Assembly: GCA_964017125.1 (NCBI GenBank)
Contig: OZ024903.1
Coordinates: forward strand, 84,764,300-84,828,299
Reading direction: 5' to 3'
Length of the DNA: 64,000 nucleotides
Origin: Flabesymbios commensalis
Taxonomy: Eukaryota; Annelida; Polychaeta; Terebellida; Flabelligeridae
The notes beneath the pieces are model-generated. The model ran no database searches. It saw only the letters and a list, made by a program, of their open reading frames with translations, and was not told where the DNA came from. The translations under genes were made by a program, and so were the position numbers. Below are positions 1-12,300 of this stretch, in pieces. The first letter of the stretch is position 1; every line of letters starts with the position of its first letter.

Positions 1-671
1 AATTTATAATGCAACTTCGTGTGAATTTATGCAGAATTTATAACTTAATTTTCAAATACATAAAAGTGATTGTGTCCGCTTCAAGTTGTTGATCAGTGAA
101 CATCCGGATATGTTCTCTCAGTTACATTCACCTTGATGCTGCCGCTATTCCTGCTTTAATGTGAATGTAAAAGATCTTTATTGAATTATTAAAATATGCT
201 CCGCATATTATATGCGATATAATGCTTGAACCGTCAAGTATACCTTCTCACGTAAGCACCCGTCTGTATGATCAAAAGAAATGGATAAATTGCCCTCCAT
301 ATTATACACGCACACAGATGATCTTTTAGGATCTTTATTTTCAGGAGTGAATAGCTTGTAGTAGATGCTCAGTTATTTCGGGGATGTCTCTTTTTTTGCA
401 CAAAATTAATAATCATTTGAAGTTGGATATTGCGTCAGCAATTCCAGCTTTAAATTATTGAAAAGTAGACAAACAATTCGGCAGCATAATCACTGAAATT
501 ATTTGTGTAAAAAGAACAGTATAATCCATCACAATATGTACCCGCAATTCACACCTGACTGTGAATGAAATGAGAAGGTATACAGGGATGTAATCATCGT
601 AATGAAAGGGTGTATCCTGAATTTTACCAGCATCACATTTGTGGACATGTGAAAAACTGAGGGATCACAGA

Positions 672-765
672 AAACACAAAACATTTGTATTACATTTATA
701 CAATGCTGGACCAACGTCTTATAAATGTTATACAAATGTTATACAAATGTTTTGTGTTTGCTGGG
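672..765. repeat. Family A foldback element
   Basis: Ends in TTTTGTGTTTGCTGGG with the inverse at the left; the arms carry TACAAATGTT/AACATTTGTA-type sequence and the centre is a GGACCAACGTCTT core, shortened on one side. Confidence 0.7.
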
Positions 766-1293
766 TGTGCGGAAATTTTGATACTTTGATAACTCGTTTA
801 GTGTTTTAGTATTTTTTCCACTACGAATTTGAAATTAATGTCCTAATATCGTCCCTTTGTCTCCTCAACATGGCTGTGCGAATAGTTTCAGTATCAGGGG
901 TTTGGTGAAGCAACATAAGCTGCAACTCTCGATCTACGTTCAAATTTGATACTAACATCATCTTCAAAGTGCCATAAGTTGTAACAGAACAATAATAATC
1001 TATAAAGTAGATGAAACCACTGTTAATAAGTGGTGCCGACGTTCTACCGTTTTCCCCTTCCGTGACAAATTGATATAATATTGATATTAAATATTTATCA
1101 AATGTTTATTTATACTATTATGCTTAACTAACAGATACATTTAAATATCCTGTGAAAATTTCGGAGCGCTATAAGTGTCACAAATTCTGATTTGGAACAC
1201 TATCAAAATGTCGTGAATTCTGATTGAACCCACTATCAATGTTGAAAAATGTCAGGATTTTCAGTGTCAATTGGGCAGCGCCAATACAACCTC

Positions 1294-1396
1294 GAACGAG
1301 CAACTCACCATGCCATAATCATCATAATAAAACCACCTCATTGAACCACAGAATGATAAATATATATTATTCTATAATTGTACATTGACCTGGAAA
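1294..1396 (+). repeat. Direct repeat copy 1
   Basis: About 100 bp sharing the blocks AACTCACCATGCCATAATC and CACCTCATTGAACCACAGAA and TGTACATTGACCTGGAA with a second copy at 1690-1788. Function unknown; probably part of a larger mobile repeat. Confidence 0.75.
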
Positions 1397-1434
1397 CATC
1401 TCCTGGTTGCCAAGACTGCTGATGTCTCTGCTAC

Positions 1435-1552
1435 CCGGCAAACACGAGACATTTACTCATTTCGGTTCAATGTTGGGCCAGCGTCGTAGACGATGGACCA
1501 ACATTGAACCGAAAATGGGTAAATGACTCGTATTCGCTGGGTATGGTATATG
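1435..1552. repeat. Family A foldback element
   Basis: Left end CGGCAAACACGAGAC, right end inverse; arms pair through TTCGGTTCAATGTTGG and its complement around the core CCAGCGTCGTAGACG. Confidence 0.8.
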
Positions 1553-1560
1553 GTACTACT

Positions 1561-1612
1561 CAAACAGTAACTGCTTACTTTTGAAGTGAGCAGTTACTGT
1601 TGTTTGTCTTTA
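1561..1612. repeat. Family B hairpin (CAGTAACTGCTTACTT)
   Basis: AACAGTAACTGCTTACTT and AAGTGAGCAGTTACTGTT pair across a 2-nt loop; the flank TTTGTCTTT resembles the family's TTTGCCTTTGCACGGC end. Confidence 0.8.
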
Positions 1613-1689
1613 GGTGTTGTATTGATCCACGCAATCCCTAATGTCTCTCTAGGTATCTCAGCCAGACTGACACCTCGCCAACTCATAAG

Positions 1690-1788
1690 CGAACAACTCA
1701 CCATGCCATAATCCTCATAATATGACCACCTCATTGAACCACAGAATAAGAAGTATAATTTTTGTCTTATTGTACATTGACCTGGAAC
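1690..1788 (+). repeat. Direct repeat copy 2
   Basis: Same orientation as the copy at 1294-1396, with scattered substitutions. The interval between the two holds a family A foldback and a family B hairpin. Confidence 0.75.
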
Positions 1789-2162
1789 AATTTTGCGATT
1801 TTTTAGATGAATGTTTAGCAGTGTAGACATCCAGTTATGGTAAACTATTACATTGCTAGTACACATATCTGTTAATCTGTACTTTAGTTATAATACATAG
1901 GGATCTATTGGATTTTTCTCAGACACGAAAGTAATTATTTGACGCTTTTCTGCTTGTGGATGGTATGAGAATGTTTTAGTGTAATGTGCGGACGCCTTGC
2001 CTTGCCTCCTTCTGGCTCGGGTGGACTGTCCCAATAAGCTATACAAGCAGGCCAGGATATTCATCATAGAAAAATGTGCAATATTGATGCCTGTGTTGGT
2101 GCCTTCAGCGATTGAGCGGATGGCCAAGGGCAGGTTACTGATCAGTTGGGTGTCGGTAATAG

Positions 2163-2492
2163 CACCCAACAAGCTTCCAAGCCCGAGGTGACAACAAAAC
2201 AGCAGCAAAAGGCAACCTGCCTAGGTCTGAAAAGGAGCGCAGCGGACGACGCCATATTGACGAGGCTCCTGTACTGGTGCCTGCAGCCACTGGTACTGCT
2301 GCTGCTGCTGCGGCTGCTGGTCCGGCAGCTTCATCTGCTGCTGCTTCTGTTGGATGTCCCTTGGTTGTCTCTGCTAGTGATGCAGGGGGGCACGCTGATG
2401 CCCTGTCCGACACTCATGCCAAGATTCTAACCAATTATAACCGATTTGATATTTCAACTTGGGCCTTACTAGGCCAGCAAGCTTCTGAGTAG
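2163..2492 (+). other. GC-rich open stretch of unknown nature
   Basis: An open + frame (stop TAG at 2490-2492, preceding stop 2160-2162) reads about 109 residues, with a poly-Ala run of GCT/GCG codons (2287-2310) and then a non-repetitive tail ending AKILTNYNRFDISTWALLGQ. Base composition is much richer in G+C than the surroundings, and other frames and the minus strand are also open here, as expected for a CTG/GCT-rich tract. It could be an exon of another gene, an exon of the long trio form, or a mobile-element coding remnant. I recognise no family. Confidence 0.3.
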
Positions 2493-5400
2493 GTGTACAT
2501 TTAGTGGTAAACAATACAAACTAACGAAGTGTTTGATGACATCATTTGACCACCTGTGGCAGCATTTAGCTCCCTTGACTAGACAGATATATTAGGACTG
2601 TGGATTTCGATCACAATCTCTCATCATCACCAACCATCAGTTAGGGATTCATCTCTCAGTGATTGAGAATAATTTTAGTTGTTTTAATTGTGTGATGATG
2701 TCTCAGGAAACCCCGATAAATTATCTGAAGAATGGATAACAAGATTGAAAATAACAATCGAGATATATTATATGTATTTATTTCTCCGCTTGAAATTGTG
2801 AATTTCGCAAGCGATAGTTGGATATTGTGTTTTAATAAGCTTACGCTTTAAGGGATGAGCTATTTCCAGTTATATTGTAATGATCTGCAGTCGTATCGCC
2901 TGATATAGATTGACGTCCTTGAACTTTTATTGAGCAGTAATTAGCTGATGCTAGATGCAATGTCACCAGGATTCATGGACTTAACAGAATTAGCGAAATT
3001 GATTAAATTTATTAGCCTCGAATATTGATAGTGCTGATAATTACCATACTGCTACAACTATCGTTTATCTTTGTCGAATGTATTGGTCTGTATTTGGAAA
3101 ACGTTCTACATCTACGTGGTCGTATGTAGGATGAATATAGGTTGGTAATAGATGTCGTACGTAACCGTACACTTCGCCGTACACCCTACATCTAGTCCCT
3201 GCTCAGGCCATATTGATTTGACACTGCTGATACTCAACGCGCTCTGCATGTCAATAATTGGTAAACTACCGTATATGTGTGGCAACAAGCAGCTCCCAGC
3301 AGTGGCATAAAATACGAGAAAGGGCAGACGGAGACGGTGGTGTTGTGTGTGTTTCACTATTAGAGATTATTAAAGCATCCGTCAGATTGTGGAGATTCGC
3401 CTGATCTAGAGTATTGACTGTTTTTTTAAAGTAGACTACGTGGTGTTGGTCTGCATAGTGCTGGTGACTACAGGTCTCTCTCTCTCTAGGACTGCTGCTG
3501 TCGCTGGCGCTGTATTGATCATGCATCTAGCATTAGCTTTAGCCGCATTATTGACTCCTCTGTATCGTCTCTCGAAACCAATGTCTAGCTGACAACGAAG
3601 CCGTGCTGGATATTTAGCGTCAAACCCGACCAGCCCGGGAGGTTGACCCATCAGCAGACACACAGCTGAATTTTCGCCCCCAATCTGCAATGTACCAGGT
3701 GCATGGACGCCCTGCAACAGAAGAAGTAACTGCCAGAAATAGCGGCCTGTCCGGTATACTAACCAGCCATGCAGTGTGAGACACGACCCCGGGACAAGTC
3801 CAGGCTTCACCTGACATAACCTGAAATATGGATGTGTCAGCCCGAGAAGAAGTCCTCTCCGCTATTAACTGTCTCCAGGATTCAGCGCCTCAGGCCTCCC
3901 AATCCCTGGATACTTCACAATAACCTCACAGCACATACTCAGCCCCTCAAGCAGTGTGTCTCCGCCGCCAACACACAGCTCAACTGTGGCAGTTTTCTGT
4001 CAAATTAGCGTGCTTTGAAGCCGCTTATATAAACACTGCTGATTTATTGGATTGATGATCCCACGAAAAACAGATACTTGAATCAATACGGCTATTGTGA
4101 CGTGACGTCAGATGAGTATTATTACCTCAGAGATCAGAGTCTGTTATCAATGGTCATTATCTCATGTGGCTGTGTGCGGTGTATCTGCCAGGCTAGTCAT
4201 TACAATATCAGCGTGATTCAGATATAGAAATATTCCGAGCCATTGCCTTTCTCTCTTGGAATGGTGATAAGATCAACAAAAAATTATAATCAGAAACAAT
4301 TGTACTTCAAAACATCCAGTTGTGAAACTCGAATGCAATCTGCATAGAAGACACCACTAGTGTAGGATATGAAATCATGAAGTTCTATTTTAAGTCACAC
4401 GTATGTTCGTGATTACCATGCATGTTCATGAGGAGCATATCTGGATTAAATTATAACACGCTTTTGTGTTTATAAGCATCCTGTACAACGTTTTTAGCTC
4501 TCTACTCAGGCGATATACTGTTAATTATCAATCAGCTATGTTAGCTTTGTGCTTGCCAGGTGGTGAACAAGGCACGAAATATTCTACTACATTTGAATAT
4601 TTGTCCAGATTAGACATTTCGGGGAATTTGACAGGACACATCGGGTATTATTAAACCACATAGAGACCTGGACATTCCAGATAACTAGATATCCCAGTCA
4701 TCTGGATTTATTATGTAACTAGTGCTTCCAAACTGTTATTCCATGCATCTTGAGAAAACTTCATGGTTCATCTTTAATGAAAAATCAGTCATATAAATAT
4801 TTTCGACTGTTTAGACTGTTATATTTTTTCTATGGTATAATTAACTGTGATATAGTTTTGGAAAATGTGAAGAAACGTGATCTTGTTTTGTTTGCTTCTT
4901 GTGTTTCCGAGGCAACATTATCTGTATCTACTAAAGAACCAGGCCAAACACAATGAGACTGTTATAGGATCTGTCAATCAACAAACACATAGTGTATTGG
5001 CCACATCAGATTTCAAACTCCAATGGCTCTGTCACCACTCTCGTCCGCATCAGTTAACTAGATATATGCTACTATATTTACCTATATTTTCAAATGCAAG
5101 GGACATGTCATCATTATCGGTAGTACGGGTATTCATATATAAATTACTACATTGATTTCATTCAACCACATGGATTATATCGCTTGTATGGAACTGGAAT
5201 GTACGAGCTGGAAACTCAATCCTTCTGAACAAACAGTAGTTTTTGTAAAAGGCACATGTACAAACCGGTCCACGTCTTCCATATGTGTAGCTTTTAACAG
5301 GCGACAAGTAGAGTCATAGTGATAAAAGATTTACCCGAGCACCACATTCTCGAGTTATCTGGCGGCTATCAGCAGTATCAACTGACTCAATTTAAGAATG

Positions 5401-5885
5401 GATTACTCAAAGATGTATAGCGGTTATCGTTGATGTGTTGGATAATTGTCCGTTAGAGCTCTAGAATATTTAAATTTTAAGTCTATTAATGTTTTTTCTC
5501 GCTACCGCGATCCACAATTTCCGAATGACATAACAATTGCTTGGGCGTATGACATTTCAGACACATCGTACATCATAAAGTGCGTCAGTGGAGAATATAT
5601 GTGCATATTGAAGATAGTGTGAGTATTGTGAGCGATAAGCTGAAGATAAGAAGGCTATTTACGGTGCACAGGAAACAACACGTGGCCCTGTTTACATAGA
5701 CTCCTCTCTATTATACACAGGTGGAATATGGATACGTAGACGGCTGTATCAAATCAATCCTTGATCAAATACATGGATGCCATATAGATATCTAGTCTAC
5801 AACAAAGGTGTACACCGGTGAACGCACACGACCCAGTACATAGCTGTATCTGTGGAATACAATGCATAAATTTAGTGATAAGTGA

Positions 5886-6125
5886 ACATTACATAACGGG
5901 ATAGAAATCCACTTAATCTACACACAATCATGGCAGTATAATCATTGCTGTTGTTATAAGAAGATTACATAACGAGATACAAATCCACCTAATTTACACC
6001 CATGGCAATGTAACCAGTGATGTCGCTTTAAGTGAACATTACATAACGGATACAAATCCACTTAATATACACGCATGTCAATATAACCAGTGCAACATAG
6101 AACATTACGTAACGGAATACAATTC
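5886..6125 (+). repeat. Degenerate 66-77 bp tandem repeat (about 4 units) abutting exon 1
   Basis: Units begin near 5887, 5964, 6036 and 6102 with ACATTACATAACGG-like sequence, continue ATACAAATCCACTTAAT, then TACAC.CATGGCA.T. The last unit runs into the first trio exon. It may be chance expansion beside the exon or part of its promoter region. Confidence 0.75.
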
Positions 6126-6137
6126 TACTTTCATCCA

Positions 6138-6182
6138 ATGCATGGGAGTTCACTCAGATTCTGGCTGGGGAAAAGCAGATAG
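6138..6182 (+). promoter_or_regulatory. Short upstream ORF overlapping the first trio start codon
   Basis: An ATG at 6138 opens a 14-codon frame that ends at TAG 6180-6182. It overlaps the in-frame trio ATG at 6142 in another frame and stops 4 nt before the stronger ATG at 6187. If this is the 5' end of the mRNA, scanning ribosomes would most easily start at 6187. Inference only; the transcription start is unknown. Confidence 0.35.
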
Positions 6183-6351
6183 TACGATGGGAAAGACTGG
6201 CAAACGTAGGAAGTTCTTCTCACTGTTCTCTTGCCTGCGAAGCAAAACTGACGAGAGCATGATGGTGGAGGAAGTGATGACGTCATCGCCTGTGGACTCG
6301 TCCACGTCGCCCATGAAGGAGGGGGGACAGGGTGAGACGAGCGGTCACATG
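6142..6351 (+). CDS. trio: trio exon 1 (alternative first exon, N-terminus)
   Basis: Encodes residues 1-70 if the ATG at 6142 is used. The stretch [16 protein letters not shown] is basic then aromatic, with one Cys, and could bind membrane. The mammalian Duet form likewise starts with its own short Cys/Phe-rich exon. The ATG at 6187 (Met16) has the better context (A at -3, G at +4) and lies just after a short upstream ORF, so it may be the true start. Donor ATG|GTGAGG at 6352 leaves phase 0, matching exon 2; a competing donor at 6332 would break the frame. The frame is open for some distance upstream, so an internal exon is not fully excluded. Confidence 0.72.
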
Positions 6352-9300
6352 GTGAGGATCTTGTCCACTGGCTCCCTGGTACTGCCTGGCTGGCAAACAC
6401 CTCCGGTAAACTGCCCTGGCTGGCCCCCTGGCCTGGCCCCCCTTCCAGTAAACACTCGATATTGAACCACTGTTGTTTTAATGCTGGGCCAGCGTCGTGG
6501 CATTACGGCAACAGTGGTTCAATGTCGAGTGTTTACTGGGCTGACTGTCTACAGTCACCTCTAAAAGGCCGACATTCACACCTGTCCGCTTTTACTGTCC
6601 TCACCCGGGTCATTGTCCATCTGCTGGTATTACCGATGGAAGTTCCAGTTAGCTGCTTTTCAGGGCATGGTCCACTGCTCTGCTGTCAATGTCAAACAGC
6701 AGTAACTGTTCTCTTGGAAACTAAACAGTTACTGTAATTTCTCTTTGCACGACAGTGATATTTCATTGCATTTTTATTCCCCAAATTTATTCCAATAAGG
6801 ACTCATCTGTAGCGCTTTTGTTTTTTAACCCGTCACTCATGCCGATGTCTCTCCTCGTCTCCGGAGGGGGAGTGGGCTCTCTAGCATCGACTGAACGTAA
6901 TATGTGACGAAATTAACTTTTAAAGAAATGCTAATATTGTATCAGTGTCCTTACAAAATTTGTTTTTTGCTACTTATAAAACTTTTTAATCTATGTTGGT
7001 CACGGCAAACACGAGGCGTTCACCCAATGTTGTTTTAATGTTGGACCACCGTCTTCGACGCTGGTCCAACATTAAAACAGCATTAGGCGAACAGTTTACT
7101 GTTCGTGTTTTTTGTGAGGCCACACAGTGCGTTTCAGGTCTGTGGGGATCTCAGCGCCTATGATACATTAATACACTGACTGGAACACTGCTTTGCAAAA
7201 CCAAAAGGCAGTAACTACTTAAAGAAAACAGGTATTACCTTTTGACTTTGCACGGCAGAACACGGAAGTCTCTGTTCGCATTCTTAGAACGTGTGGGCGG
7301 GAGTTAAAGCGGACAGGTGTGTGGTTGGCCTTGACTGTCATTCCCTCTTCTGCCCCTGGTGTCCCCCACGTATCTGCTTCTCTCGTGAATTTGTCTCTTA
7401 TGTTGCATATCGTCTAATTTCAAAGCTTCAGAACAGAGTGGTCAGTTGTCACTGTTCATATTGGAATAACACCAATGTCACTGGTATCTATTAATTTATA
7501 AATATACTTTCTTATGGTCTTGTCAAATGATCCACACCAGTTTTCTGTTAGAGCATTGTGATCATTTGAGTAGTACTTATAAAATTCAAAATTTGTAATC
7601 TTATATTTTTATAATTTTAGTAATATTATATGGCATTCATTGAATTTATACCATGTTCGTGAATACAACGAGTGGCATTTTATCCCAGGTTCTTTTTGAA
7701 ATGATCTTCTTGTTTGAAAGGGAAGAACAATCTCTGTATTTGAAGATGACAACTTTCCACGTCGGATCGTCTGCTTTTTTTACTGTGTTTTATCCTTTAC
7801 CACATTAAATAAGGCTCGCTATAAACGTGGACTTCAGATAATGTATGAAATCATTATTGTTTATGAAATTATAATAGCTCGTTATATGTGCATTTAATTA
7901 TTCCCAATTTAAATATATATTTAAGTTGTTGTGCTCCCCTTCTCTTCAGGTATTCTGCCATTATAATATTATAAGGCGTTTGAGGCATGATTCCTGCAAT
8001 TCTTATTTATATTTATTTTTGCATTCAGAAACAAATTTCAGTTTTAACGTAGATCCGCTTCAGCCAATCTTTGCGTAATTGTTCATTAAAATGTTTTATA
8101 GCAGACAATTTATCATAATTCTATTTGCATATTTATATTACCTCTGAATATAAAATTATTATTTTTTCCTTGATCCATTATGTCCCGAATCAATCATAAA
8201 AAACGGTGTCACCAATATTGTCCAATGCAAAGCCATCTGTAACTATTTTACTTCGTCAGTAATAAGCACTTATTGTTTTTCGGATGTGCAATGCATTTAT
8301 TAATTCTGCAAACAGCACGGCCCGACAGCATCCCAGAAAGCCAATGGTTTTACAGCTGATTAGAGGCTGACCAGTAGAGTTTCCCCATTCAGCAAGAGGA
8401 CTTAAACTTACACTGTAATATTCATGTCATAAATTGGGTCTTAATAGCCTTTAATTTACTAATTTATGTAAATCAAGTTGCCATGAAAGGTTTAATCTCT
8501 CCTTATGTCATGGAAACGTTCCATAACAACGCAAATCTAACTCAATGGTTACACATGAAATTTCATCTGCGTTACATGTAAGTGGTGAGGTGAGTTGTAA
8601 CTTAACACTTGTTCACCACCGAAATATGCAAGTGCTCTATCAGAGGTTTACCCCTAGAGATGGCCAAAATACCTTAATAAATGTTTTTAAAAATGGAGAG
8701 GGCGTTGTAAAAAAAAATTTTGTAGCTGGTCATTACTGTTCTAAAAATATGGCCCTTTGGATCAGCCTTTGTCACATATACCTGCAATTAAACCAACCTT
8801 GTTTCAAGGTATGATGTTTACTGGGCAGTCCCCGTTGATTTCAGCTCTTTTGGGGAGTGGTCGCAGTAGTGTGATACCTTGAGTGATCTTTTGTGTTTTA
8901 TTTTATTTGGGTATTTCAGCCGTTGATTTGTGGGGAGAAGCAACATCCATCTACAGGTCCCCCATTGGCTGAGCAGGAAGACCTAGCCGAGGAGGTCAGT
9001 TAGGTTTGACCTGCAACCCCCTCTCTGGCAGCACCAGGCTCTGTATCTGCCGTAGAATCAGACCCTCGTGTCATCTCCGATATTACTCTATCTCTCTATC
9101 TGTATCCATCCCTCAGGTAGCTGTACCAGATCCATCTACCCAGCTAACAGGCCACAGTCGCCCAACGTTGGTGGAATTTTGGGCGACAAGGAACCAATAT
9201 TCAACCAACATTGGGGGAAAGTTGCGTGTTTTCTGGGTTTTGTCTTTTGATTGCATACCGATGATGGATCCCCATACTACTTATAAATAACCTGCATATG

Positions 9301-12300
9301 TCAAAAAAAGTAGGTCATTATGACCGCAATATGTGCTCAGAAAGATGTCCATCCAGATCCAGATCGTCTTATTAAGCAAAGACAAACAGCAGCAACTGTT
9401 ACTTGAAAAATAGCCAGTTACTGCTGTAAGTCTTCACACAACATTACTCCGTGAGGCATAAGACGGCCATATTGACCTAATTTCGTGTCTGTCCTTCAGT
9501 GCTGTCTGATATGTACATATCATATGAGACAATTGTCGGTAAGCAATCAAACAGGGGACAAAAAATATATTTCTCGGTACATTTACCTGTGGCCCATTCC
9601 ATGTTCCCCCACCGCATCCTATATGTACAGATTTCTAATGTCTCTGAATTACGTGTATATTCTAAGGTTGCAACCCTTGCTTCTCTTACCTGTTTTGTTC
9701 CTCTATGAATACGTGTGAATATATCTGCATGTTTATTTCAGCTCGTGTTACTAAATTTATATATTCGTCTTATTCACCAAAGGGCTACATATTTTAGACA
9801 ACATTTGGACAAGCAATTACCGTTTTTTTTGCTATATTAAAGTGGCTAACTGGCATTCGATTTTTGTCCTGAGTTGTCAGTTTACATATTTTATTTATTG
9901 GAAGCTGTATCAGCTTCTTCAAAGGACGAAAATATGTCTATTTATGAAAAAATAAACATATACTAAATGAATTATCAGATCAACAGGGACTGAGCGTCCA
10001 CCACAAAATATATTATAAATTTCAATGGCATCTTATTTTATTTGAAACTGACTTGATAACTTATTATGTATACGTCTGCAGGACAATGTGTCCAGATGAA
10101 GTATAGCCCGGGCAGGAAATTGGGTCCAGATACAGTATAGGTCTGGCAGGACAATGGGCCGAGATACAGTAAAGGTCTGGCCTGACAATCGGTCCAAATA
10201 CAGTATAGGTCTGGTGGGACAATGGGTCCAGATTTAGTATAGGTCTGACCTGACAATGAGCCGAGATACAGTAAAGGTCTGGCCTGACAATCGGTCCAGA
10301 TACAGTATAGGTCTGGCAGGACTATGGACCGAGGTACAGTATATGTCTGGCCTGACAATGGGTCCAGATACAGTATAGGTCTGGTGGGACAATTGTTCCA
10401 GATACAGTATAAATCTGGCAAGACAATAGGGCCACATACAGTATAAATCTGGCCTGACAAAGGGTCCAGATACAGTATAGGTCTGGTGGGACAATGGGTC
10501 CAGATACAGTATAGGTCTGGCAGGACAATGGGTCCAGATATGGTATAGGTCTGGCAGGACAATGGGTCCAGATACAGTATAGGTCTGGTGGGACAATGGG
10601 TCCAGATACAGTATAGGTCTGGCAGGACAATGGGTCCAGATATGGTATAGGTCTGGCAGGACAATGGGTCCAGATACAGTATAGGTCTGGTGGGACAATG
10701 GGTCCAGATACAGTATAGGTCCGGTGGGACAATGGGTCCACATACAGTATAGGTCTGGTGGGACAATGGGTCCAGATATGGTATAGGTCTGGCAGGACAA
10801 TGGGTCCAGATATGGTATAGGTCTGGCAGGACAATAGGGCCAGATACAGTATAGGTCTGGCAGGACAATGGGTCTAGATATGGTATTGGTCTGGCAGGAC
10901 AATAGGGCCAGATACAGTATAGGTCTGGCAGGACAATGGGTCCAGATACAGTATGGGTCTGGCAGGGCAATGGGTCCAGATACAGTATGGGTCTGGCAGG
11001 ACAATGGGTCCAGATACAGTATGGGTGTGGCAGGACAAGGGTCCAGATACAGTATAGGTCTGGCAGGGCAATGGGTCCAGATACAGTATGGGTCTGGCAG
11101 GACAATGGGTCCAGATATAGTATAGGTCTGGTAGGACAATGGGTCAAGATACTGTGAGCATTAATAGCGTATTTTCACTCCTGGCGTTTCTAATGCGCCT
11201 CTCAGAAAATGATGCACCTTTTAACTGGTTAGCCATTGAGCTGCTGGTACCGTATACTAAGGTATCAAGCAAATTTCAAGCTAAATGAGGTCACTGACAT
11301 GGATAGTATTGTTTGTGGTAGTTAATCAAATAATTTGATTTGTGGGATGTATTTTTTCGATTAATAGACATGTTTTTCGTCATTTAAATCTGGAGTTTGC
11401 GTCAGCAATTCCAGCTTCAAATAAATGATAAATTGTAGCAAAGAATTCAACAGGACAAGAGTTAACTTACGAACTTTAAATAGATGATGAGTGAAATTGC
11501 TCTATGCCATGGCATTTTTCAGATTTTGATCGGCACTGCAATAAAACGTTTCTGAATGGTGTAATATGTGTTTAGTTAGTGAGATTGGTATTAATGTCTT
11601 TTTAACAATCAATTTAAATCATTTGTGATTGTGGGGGTAAGACAAGCCTTTCGTGAATTTCAATATATGGATCATAAATATATGGAGCATCTCGTTCAGG
11701 TTAACTACACCGATCAGCATGCCAGAGGTTTGAGTTTAACATCGCTAACCGACCGCACTAATACCAAAATATAATCCGATTTTTGTAACACCCGGATGTG
11801 AAACTTGTTTTTTTGTGACTATACAGCAATCGCTAACACTTTACTCGCTAAGTTACCTTATTTAAGAAAATTTTGAATCCTAATTTAACCAAATATGAGT
11901 AATTTTCACCCACTTGTAGTTGTGTCTCGCTCCCGCGACCCACAACTTCAAGTGGCTGAAAATCACTCAATCATATTTGGTTAAATTGAGATTTTTAAGA
12001 ACATTTGCAAATCTTGGATGTTTGAACACTCATTTTATCCCCAATAACTTGATATATAGCCTTTTGATAAAACAAATTTAAAACGATTAAATGGTTCTTA
12101 GAGCCCAAGCGGTTAATCAAGCATCGCCGCATCACCGCCGCTGTGATGGGAACACAGCTTGGTAGATAGAATACACGATTCTAACGATACATCCTGAGCA
12201 ATCATGTGGATAAGCTACATAGTGTTTAGTTATATCCTGTCCTGCTATGCGTTATGGAAGGGAATATAGTATATTCTGGCAGGTTTACTATTTGCTTATT

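Larger units (their letters stand above)
1..6141. other. Upstream flank or upstream intron
   Basis: No conserved exon is seen. The stretch holds foldback copies (672-765, 1435-1552), a family B hairpin, a direct repeat pair, an old family E copy (about 345-497), a GC-rich open stretch (2163-2492) and tandem repeats up to exon 1. A GC-richer patch at 3.4-4.0 kb has only short frames in all directions. The rest is plain AT-rich DNA. Confidence 0.6.

Noticed and set aside
2135-2413. Minus-strand and second + frame over the GC-rich stretch
   Set aside because: Leu- and Ala-rich shadows of the same CTG/GCT tract.
3436-3810. 124-codon minus-strand frame in a GC-richer patch
   Set aside because: Overlapping frames on the same strand are also open; no known motif. 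Composition alone explains it.
3828-3923. 31-codon + frame (MDVSAREEVLSAINCLQDSA)
   Set aside because: Peptide looks protein-like but the frame is short, followed by a stop, with no donor or neighbour exon in phase.
6142-6165. N-myristoylation of the trio short form
   Set aside because: MGVHSDS has Asp where the consensus wants a small residue, and MGKTGK (second Met) has Lys after Gly; neither fits.
6332-6333. Alternative exon 1 donor (CAGG|GTGAGA)
   Set aside because: Would leave phase 1, while exon 2 needs phase 0; the donor at 6352 fits.
10038-11147. Long minus-strand frames (up to 369 codons)
   Set aside because: Product of a stop-free 34-bp repeat; all frames are equally open and the peptide is a pure repeat.
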